In this document: positions 56,570-64,000 of the stretch, in pieces
How the letters are laid out: the number at the start of each line of letters is the position of its first letter
Position numbering within the stretch: position 1 is the first letter of the stretch
Assembly (NCBI GenBank): GCA_033980235.1
Contig: CM067072.1
Coordinates: 15,416,933-15,480,932 of the forward strand
DNA: 64,000 bases
Source: Diadema setosum
Lineage: Eukaryota; Echinodermata; Echinoidea; Diadematoida; Diadematidae
Direction of reading: 5' to 3'
The notes under the pieces: generated by a model
What the model saw: only the letters and a program-made list of their open reading frames with translations
The model's database searches: none
What the model was told of the DNA's origin: nothing
Position numbers and translations under genes: made by a program

Positions 56570-57925
56570 TAAAGGGCCCCCCCCCCCCCCCCCCCTTAAG
56601 ATCTCGGCCATGGATTGCGCGATCGCCGCGGAAATTTGCACAATGGTAGTGTGCGATGTAATCTACAAGATTGTATATTTGAATTTTCCAAAAGAGTCTT
56701 CTTTTAATTTTATTTTGATTAATTATGCTAATTTATGCGAGAAATCAGACTCTTTGATCTAAATCAGTAAATAAAGCTCCAAAAGTGCTCATTTTTGGTC
56801 TAATTATTCTTTGTGGCATTCTTCGCAAATGTACTTGAAAAAAAAATTCGGTATAAAAAATAATTTCTTATTTATTTTAATGTTTCATGAATTTCTTACG
56901 TATTTCTTTGTTTTTTCGACCTTTTGTTTTTGCTGTTTTTTTAAACAAAATTTGTGGCAGACACTTTTTGAAGCATAATACTACTAAAACAAATTAATTT
57001 TAGCCATTGAGAGTAAAAATAAGCATATTTATATGAACCATGTGAAAAAACTCAATTTGCATTGAGTTTGTACACAAAATCACATTTTTGAGCCATTTTC
57101 GGTCTCACGTGCATGTACAAAAAGTTATGTAACTTCAGAACCGTACCCCCGGGTGTCACAAATTTGGCGTCAAAATGTCAGGAAACTCGAAAGAAAAAAG
57201 TCATAGAGCATCGTGGCGAGAGCATTGCATGTTGCAGAGTAATCGCGCGAAATGTCTTTTTAGGGTTAAAGCATCCATAGATGCATCACAAAAGATGCTC
57301 AGCATTTGGTATCTCCATTGCATTGAGTGTGGAGTTCAGCATCTTTCAATCATCACATCATCTAGCCCTTTCATTTCTTTAAACAGCTCCCTTCATGTAG
57401 CTTAACATTCATCTGGCAGCTCAGTGTTCCAGTCTAATCCTTGCTTCCACAACCTTTGCAGTCCAACTTTGGCCCGAATGATGTCGGCTGCGGTGTATCC
57501 GATCAGGTCAAATATTTGAGCAACCTGACTCAATATAGTTCTCTCTGTCAACCGTTTAGTGTGGTATGGATCTGCATTCAACTTCACTTTGTACGAGAAG
57601 ACACCAGACTCTTTTTTCCACACTCCACCAATGATCCTTTCCTCACTTTCAGGTATCTGCAGCTTGGGTGATTTTTCATCACTGTGTTTTGACGACAGCT
57701 CTTTGTTTGAATACCGTCCTTTCACCTTAAATCCACCCTCAGCTAGCACTGTGTCTATGTCACTGCTCAGCTTATCTGCTGTCATTATGGTTGGTATGGA
57801 TACACATATGTCGTCCATGTATGTGTTGTGTTTCAGCGCTGATGATGCCTCTGGATATTTCTGTGCCCCTTCTTCTGCTGCTTGCTGAAGTAACATCTGA
57901 GCCATGGCCGGGGCAGGTTAGTCAT
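55690..57925 (-). pseudogene. BEL/Pao LTR retrotransposon pol fragment
   Basis: Going 5' to 3' on the minus strand: the end of the reverse-transcriptase palm (MLLQQAAEEGA and HNTYMDDICVSI, carrying the YMDD catalytic box) near 57820-57905; the Pao connection and A17-type region (SYKVKLNADPYHTKRLTERT, ILSQVAQIFDLIGY) to about 57402; FCDAS of the RNase H region near 57275; then TDSMITLSL and NFKAPLILVNGDTYLEEV near 56200-56330; and FSSWQRLVRVTSYVLKSM and ARDWSTDELRELCPEK at the integrase N-terminal side, near 55700-55960. Many stops and frameshifts. There are no LTRs. Interrupted by a TTAA element at 56495. Confidence 0.88.
56495..57265. mobile_element. piggyBac-like TTAA element with long poly-G/poly-C
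   Basis: TTAA is at 56491-56494 and 57266-57269. The ends CCCTAAAAAGAC and GTCTTTTTAGGG are perfect 12-bp inverted repeats. The flanks are the two halves of the Pao frame. Near the left end a run of about 35 G and, after CCTAAAGGG, about 20 C form a G/C inverted block (56533-56595). It has no coding capacity. Confidence 0.88.
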
Positions 57926-58683
57926 AATGACGCTCTTACATGCATCAGGGAGAACTTTCGAGTAGTACCCTAGTAGTCTTTCTTGTCCGTGTATTATTTG
58001 AGTGAGGTATGAACCAGTACCAGTCCTTGAAGTGTCACTTTATAGTCTGAAACGTCCATTTCGTTGGAACATATGCAGTACAGGAGGGTTGGTCATTAAC
58101 TCTTTAATTTGGTTGAAGGCCTTGTCATGTTTGTCAGTCCATTTGAATTTTGTTTTCTTTCTGGTCAGTTGGTGCAGTGGTTTGAGTATTGTCTGTATGT
58201 TGGGGAAAAATCCCGCAACATAGTTTACTGCGCCTATTAGTCGTCTTGTCGGGGGGTCTCGGGCCTTGTCATGTTATGTATTGAGGCACGCCTATTATTC
58301 AATGGTTGATAGCATGTCTCACCGTCCTTGTTAATTGTTATCCTATGTCCCATGTAGTTGACGTCATCCCTAAAGAGTTTGCACTCTTTAGGGCTGATTT
58401 TCAGTCCGTTGTCAGAAAGTGTCTTTAAGACCTGTGTCAAGTGTTGTGTATGAGTCATCTTGTTGGGGCTAAATAAGATAATGTCATCATGGTGGGCAAT
58501 ACATAAGTCATGAGAGTAGGGAATTGTACCTAAAATGTCGTCAATCCTGGCTTGGAAGAGTCAGGGGGAAACGTTAAGTCCTTGTGCTAGTCGTTTATAG
58601 TAGTAGTGTTTACCTCCATGGTATGAGGCAATTCCGGTGTATTTTTTAGCCGATTTCGAAAGGGGAATGTGATGAAATGCGCT
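57926..58683 (-). pseudogene. Gypsy LTR retrotransposon, 3' part of reverse transcriptase and RNase H
   Basis: Continues the element at 60242-62676 after a nested insertion. Minus-strand phrases in order: AFHHIPLSKSAKKYTGIASY, YYKRLAQGLNVSP, then a degenerate HDD box in place of the usual Y-DD, TLSDNGLKISPKECKLF and VNYMGHRITINKDG, AVNYVAGFFPNIQTILKPLH, KFKWTDKHDKAFNQIKELMT, and RNase H remnants to LPDACK at about 57930, where BEL/Pao sequence begins. Several frameshifts and stops. Confidence 0.9.
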
Positions 58684-60241
58684 TGTAGTTATTCTTGTGC
58701 GGGCCTATAATGAGATACCTACTCACCAAATAAGGTATCCCTTACAATGGCCGAGGGCTAGTAGCACAGCTGGCAGACGTGGCACTGGCAGGTGTCAGCA
58801 AATAAAGTGGACAAACTCCGAATTCACCAGGGCACCAGAAGAGGTGAGCAGTGTCCTTGTATTGCACTTCCGAAAAAAATGCAAAATGATATGGACGAAC
58901 TCCGAAATGCACTGGGGGTCCGAAGACGACAGTGTCCCGTAGAAATATATACAAAAGATCCAGCGACAATGTGGAATAGCCTCCGAGTGTCGCGGCTAGC
59001 ACAAGCAAGAGTATGTCCACCGCTGGAACGCTGGGTAGAGAAACTGCAAGTTCCCTGGTAGAGTCTGCACACCACCGACAGCACGCTAACAGGAACGAAG
59101 CAGCGATGTCGCGAGACGTAGATCGCGGTAAAGGTAGTGATGAAAGATCCCCAGACGGAGCGTAGAAGAATGTGCGAGTCGCAATGTAGAACGTAGCGAA
59201 GATCACGAAGTAGAAGTCCGAAATTGGAGAAATATGAAAGTGTATAATCCGTATGAGTATAATCCGAAAGGCGGGTAATAATCCACATGAAATGACAGTC
59301 CACGTCGCGCGGTATTGTGAAGAAGTCCATGAAGACGAAGACTATAAAAAAGCAATCGATGATGAAAATGTAAACAAAGTAGGGGTTGAAATGTTCAAGT
59401 GTCGAAATACACGTACTGTATGTAACGAGCTGGCCAACGTACGTGGCTACCGGTGCGAGTCGTTCATGTCGGCTGCTGCGGTTGTGTTGGCTGTGTTGGC
59501 GTAGGCTGCTGCTGCTGCTGCTGCCGTAGTGTGGTGAGCGGGACGCTCGGTGTACTCGCCGGAGTTCTGGCGGGGACAGGCGTAGGCTGCTGGACCGGTG
59601 CGGCTTCTAAGAAGGCGGCTTTTAGGTGGTCGATGGTGACGGTCTCCCTCTTACCGTTGATCTCCAGTGTAAAGTGCTTGGGAGATCGACGTAGCACTTT
59701 GTATGGTCCAGTGTATGGTGTCTGTAAAGGCCGACAGCTGCTGAAGGAGGAAGGACGCTGACTTCAGCTCTGGTGTCTATCAAAAAGCGTGTGCCGTGTT
59801 GTCTATCTGTGATGTAAAATAGGCGACCTGTTGTATCACTGCCAGAGGGACTCGTCGCCGCTAGTCTCTGGCTGGGCCTTTTCCCTGTTGTTGTGTTGGA
59901 TGTGGTTGATGTTTCCGCCGTGAACAGGGGGAGCGGCACTGCTGGGCGTCGTCTCCAAACTTCCAATGATACCAGCATTCACTGCCGGCGTGATGCTGTT
60001 GGGAGTCGGTGCGCTTCCGCGATGTACTGCGCGACCGGCCTCCACGGCCGCGGTTGCCACCACTGGACCGCTGGCGCCCCCGCTCGTTGTCTAGACGGGA
60101 GGCTAGCAAGCACACCTGCGTTGTTAGCATGGCGACCTGTGTAGTGAGGTGCGCTACTGGATCCGCCGCCGGAGGACTGGGAAGCCGTCAGTGGGAGGGT
60201 AGCCGACGGAGCGGGGAAGGACTAGGGCATAGATAGCTACA
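58684..60241 (-). mobile_element. Internally deleted Gypsy element nested in the Gypsy reverse transcriptase
   Basis: Termini TGTAG and CTACA with a likely 4-bp target duplication (CGCT, 58680-58683; CACT, 60242-60245). The host frame resumes within a codon on each side (DLKS then AFHH). Minus-strand content: a gag zinc-knuckle-like CWYHWKFGDDAQQC near 60030, a protease region with FLIDTRAEVSVLPPS near 59800 (Arg where Gly is usual in D-T-G), then directly YKVLRRSPKHFTLEINGK of the integrase C-terminus near 59690. Reverse transcriptase, RNase H and most of integrase are missing. The left 0.75 kb is probably an LTR, but its inner edge was not resolved. Confidence 0.8.
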
Positions 60242-62676
60242 CACTCTTCAGGTCAATTACACTCATTACCTTTGTCTCTGCATGTCCGATTCGTTTGAGG
60301 GTTTATGCCAGTAAGGGAAAGGGGCGGTTGATGCGTCGAATTCTAGAATTCAAGTATCGGAAGTCTGTCACTACTCTCTTCTCATTTCTGTCTTCTTGGC
60401 AACTAATGTGTAGGCTTGGTGTCCTACTTCCAAAATACCAAGTTTAACCAGTTTAGTCGGTTCATGTTCAATTTGTCGCTTGTCCGACTCAGTCGCAAAG
60501 TATGGCCATATGAAAAATGGTTCGTCATTGGTTAATTCAATGTCTCCTTCAAAATTTGGGCAACTTGATAGTTCACCAAAGAGAGAGAAGGCAGGTCTAT
60601 TGTCAAGTATTATGTCGATAACTTTCTCCTTTTCTGAGGGGGACAATACACTGTCTTGCATATCGATGTACTTTCTGATAATCTGCTCTTCAGTCATATC
60701 AGCTAGGGGGTCATTGGGGTCAAGGTGGGGATATTTCTGTAAGTTATCACATCTAGTCAGGCTGTTATGATCACTATTTTGATTTGTGTCGTGGGAGGTG
60801 TGTTGTGAAATGTAAACAGTGTTGGGCATTGTCATATTCACATTGTCCATGGGGAGGGACAATGTGAGATTCTAATATTACTCCATGGGGAGGGACAATG
60901 TGGGATTGGTCGTGTCTAGATATGCTATCAGTCTTCCTTCAGTGAAATGAAGGGGTTTGTCAGAGGTATTGGTCACTAGTGTTTGCGTCCTTCCTTTTGT
61001 CAGTGTCACTATTGCTGTACAGGGGCAATGTTTGGCAAGGTAGTCATTAGCAGTCAGTATGACGTCAGTATTGCGTAATGGGGTGGTGTCAAGCCTCGGA
61101 TGGTCATAAGTTTTGACTCCTGCGGATTCACAGTCAGTTTGTTGGAAGGGGCAAAGGGGATGGTCTTTTGTTTGATTTTGAATCGGTTGTCACGAAAGTG
61201 CAGTGTCCCGTCTAAGTCAGAAAGTGTGTTAGTTCCCAGTATCAAATCTACACCTACAAGGTTTTCTACAACTAAGGCAGATATCTCAAACTTGTGTCCC
61301 TGAATAGTGACCCTAAACTTAATCGCAGTGCATACGTGAAGGAACTGACCGTTCCCTAATTTGAATCGTGTAGGAGTCACATTCTGTCATTTAACGTTTG
61401 AGAGGTGTGGGGTTGATCTAACATATCAGTCGGAAATCAAAGTCTTAGTTGCACCACTGTCAAAGAGTATGAACATGTTCTTACCATTGTCTAATCGTCC
61501 TTTAAAAAAGTTTCGATCAGTTAATTGTAGATTTACATCGTCAGTCCCTAAGTAAGTCGATTTCAAGTTGGGGTCATTGTTGGGGTTTTGCCTGTGACTT
61601 ACTACGGGAGGAGGAATAATGAGCGTTACTATTGTCCTCCCGCCCTAAAAATCCTGTGGGCGTGGTCCATATTATGGTTGTTGGTGGTAGTGTTGTTGGT
61701 GTTGATGTTGATTGTGATGATAGCGATGTTGTTGTTGGTGTTGTTGTTGCTGTACACGCATGTCAATGTCCCATAGTCGTTTGCGACATTGTCGCCAAAC
61801 ATGTCCAGGTATGAGGCAGTAGTTACAAATGATGGAGTGGCTGTCATTGCGCCTGGTATAGTGAGGCAGGCAGCCATTAGGATGGGGCTACGAGTATGAC
61901 TACGATGGCGGTTGTTACTTCTGTCACTGTGGTAGGTTCTGTCGCGTCTGTGAGTGTCACGTCCACGACTTCTGTCACGGGGTCTGTCACGACTAGCGTT
62001 ACGGGTACGACTAGTGCTGCGGTGGGGTGTAGAGTGACGAGAGTGTCGGCTATTGTCAGGGTTGACTTTGTCGTCATGTCTTGTCATTTTTAATGAGGAT
62101 ATTTCCTCAGTCAGTCTGTCTTAGTCACCATGTGTCGCAAATGTGACTTCTCTGTGTGTAGTCAGTGTCATGTCGCTCTACGCAAGTCAAGAAATAGCTG
62201 CGCTTTTGCTATTTGGTCGGAAGACTGAGTCGTGGTCTGTGCCGACATGAGGACGGCGGCACGGCAGTCGGGGGTCAGTGAGTTCAGTAGTCTATCCCTA
62301 ATTTGAGTCTCCCCATAGTCAATATGGGTTGCGGTTTGTCGGAGTCTTGGCAGGAAAGTTTCTACACTTTCCCTGTCGGGCATTGTCATTGTATTGAAGT
62401 CGGTCACCCTAGCATGAAACTGTTCTTTAGGTCATTGTACGTCTTAGGGGTAATATTGTCAGTCCATAGTCGCGCCTGTCCGGCTAATGTCCATTTAAAT
62501 GTTCTAAGCATGGTCGGTAAATTGTCATTCTTGGAAGGGTCAATGTCGTGTGTGTCTAGATAGTCCTCAAAAGAAAGCATGAGCCCTGTGCACTCGTCTC
62601 AGTCAAGTCGGTCTCTGGTAAATTTTGACGGTAGAAAGTCGGTTTGTCTAAGGGTGGTTGTGGTACTGGTAGTCAT
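60242..62676 (-). pseudogene. Gypsy LTR retrotransposon, gag, protease and 5' part of reverse transcriptase
   Basis: Minus strand from Met at 62676: gag phrases LRQTDFLPSKFTRDRLD, LSFEDYLDTHDIDPSKND, FKWTLAGQARLWTDNI, ESVETFLPRLRQTATHIDYG; a zinc knuckle CNYCLIPGHVWRQC (C-x2-C-x4-H-x4-C) near 61800; aspartic protease with FILFDSGATKTLIS near 61450 and LVGVDLILGTNTLSDLDG near 61240; then the pol lead TEEQIIRKYIDM, LVKLGILEV and VVTDFRYLNSRIRRINRPFP near 60320, to VIDLKS at about 60245. In-frame stops and frameshifts occur in gag and pol. LTRs and primer-binding site were not identified. Confidence 0.88.
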
Positions 62677-63300
62677 TGTGATATGGTAGTGTCGAGTTTG
62701 TTCTTACAAAGAAAATTAAAGAGTAGGTGTATGCTTTCCTTACTACTTGGTGCAACAACAATATGAACAATCTATAAATCTAACTTATAGTAACACAACG
62801 CTAATACAAATACAATGCACACTCTCTCACACTGGAACAATGAAATGGAATTGGTTTCACTTACCGGTCAGGTCAGGTCAGGCCGGAGAAGAACACATGA
62901 ATTGAATGCACAAATAACATTCTAACAATAGTGTCAATCGGAACACGTCAGTGCCAGTCCGGGGCTTGTTATAAGGGAGTCACACGTCGTAAAATGTCAA
63001 TGTCAGAAAGTCATTGTTTGGTCTTTGTCCAGTGGTGTCCAGGGTTGTTGATGTGATGACAGCTTCCAAAGCAATGGTGATGTGGCGATGATGGCGGTGA
63101 CTTCCACTGCGATAATGGTCCGGAGAGGGAAATGATGGTGGTGATGGTGATTATGCTGGTGGTGATGACGTCTACTGCGATGATGGTGCGGAGATGAAGA
63201 TGGTGGCGATGTCGATGATGATGCTGATGGTGATGATGGCGGCTGGTGTTGCAATGATAGTAATCATAGGTTGCACTTCTGGAGATCATGGAAGTTGCAC
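62677..63300. repeat. Possible Gypsy leader followed by GAT/GGT-rich low-complexity sequence
   Basis: 62677-62990 may be the 5' leader or LTR remnant of the Gypsy element. 63050-63250 is rich in GATGGTGATG-type repeats, and the His-rich minus-strand frames there are artefacts. Confidence 0.5.
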
Positions 63301-64000
63301 TCGTCTCTGGTACTCATTCTGGAGAGCAATGTCATTCAGGGATATGGTAGCAATGAAATGCATGGTGCCGTCCAAAAGACTGATGGGATGTAAGTGTACC
63401 ATTATATTTTGAAGTCCACGGTCATGCTGTGCTGTCTGTTGTCGGATTGGTGGCAGATGGTGTGATATATGACATCATATATCAGATGTGATAATTAAGC
63501 TCTCAGTTCTGCTGCTATGCAGTCTTTGTCGAAACTTCCACAGCAAGGAGACAATTTCTGCTTTTAGCTTGAAATTTAACATAATAAAGGGTTTACATTA
63601 ACTTTGCCTCACAAAACAGCCATAAAGTAAGTTGTCAAAACCTTTTAATGTACATGCATTTCATATATAGCATCTTTGAGTCTTTCATAAGTATGTTGCT
63701 ACTTCTTTTTATGCATATTTTGTGGTAATTACACAGCAGCAGGTATCTAGATGAAAAAGACAGACCGGAAAATGGTACAAAATAGCTTGTATTCAGTACT
63801 ATTACAGTGAAATGGGGTCTGATGAATTTTGCTTCAAAACAGTTGAAAGAAAATAGTAAATCTGATAATGATTTAGCATAACAGGTAGCAACCAAGATAT
63901 GTTTGTTCTTTTTTCATCAAAAATAGTTTTTGCCCTGTTGTGGTTGTTTAATGCTCTAACTATAGTCTTGGGACAATATGTTTGTTTAGAATGTCACAGT
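63301..64000. other. Spacer at right edge
   Basis: No exon or repeat recognised. Confidence 0.4.

Noticed and set aside
61632..62093. Val/Thr/Ser-rich plus-strand frames
   Set aside because: Antisense shadows of the basic, repetitive gag segment of the Gypsy element.
55690..62676. Endogenous retrovirus
   Set aside because: The pol and gag phrases are of BEL/Pao and Gypsy retrotransposon type, and no envelope-like frame is visible.
63003..63289. His-rich minus-strand frames
   Set aside because: Arise from GATGGTGATG low-complexity sequence.
1..64000. tRNA, rRNA or snRNA genes
   Set aside because: I looked for conserved tRNA B-box-like and snRNA-like sequences and saw none I could support by eye.

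Overview
This is nuclear DNA from an animal. It has multi-exon genes with GT-AG introns, a dense and varied load of transposons, and many microsatellites. The gene sequences read as an invertebrate deuterostome, most likely an echinoderm (sea star or sea urchin type). That assignment rests on protein similarity, the repeat style (CGCG-rich short elements, TACATGTA-rich spacers, repeats built on TGACCTTTGACC) and BEL/Pao and Gypsy elements; it is inference.

Four protein genes are supported. HCCS (holocytochrome c synthase) lies on the minus strand; its first two coding exons are at 3225-3560 and 708-982 and the rest lies beyond the left edge. SMIM15, a small one-helix membrane protein, is a single coding exon on the plus strand at 14842-15150. 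NDUFAF2 (complex I assembly factor) has five minus-strand exons between 20984 and 29795, giving 159 residues. ERCC8 (CSA, transcription-coupled repair) has nine plus-strand exons between 30410 and 52626, giving 407 residues. For NDUFAF2 and ERCC8 every splice phase closes and the summed coding lengths divide by three. The block SMIM15(+) NDUFAF2(-) ERCC8(+) has the same order and relative orientation as in human 5q12, with NDUFAF2 and ERCC8 head to head over about 0.6 kb.

Region by region: 1-4 kb HCCS exons; 4-12 kb repeats (187-bp duplication, hairpin ladder, TTC microsatellite, 182-bp tandem repeats, an old LINE); 12-14.4 kb a TTAA element and a LINE reverse-transcriptase fragment; 14.8-18 kb SMIM15 and its 3' region; 19-30 kb NDUFAF2 with a 3.9-kb transposon filling intron 4; 30.4-52.6 kb ERCC8, whose 13.8-kb first intron holds nested transposons and a 56-bp minisatellite of about 30 units; 52.6-55.3 kb degraded LINE ORF1-like sequence and a repeat rich in TGACCT; 55.7-62.7 kb a pile of decayed LTR retrotransposons (BEL/Pao carrying a TTAA element, abutting a Gypsy that is itself split by another Gypsy fragment); 62.7-64 kb no gene seen.

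The most unusual observation is a pair of DNA transposons, 22418-26326 and 40540-43036. They share a GGGCAA-type terminus, a 4-bp target duplication and eight copies each of a diverged 15-base motif laid out in nearly the same plan (a close direct pair on the left arm, a close inverted pair then a forward copy on the right arm). The motif sequence differs between them but the layout is kept, which suggests co-evolution of subterminal protein-binding sites with an unseen transposase.
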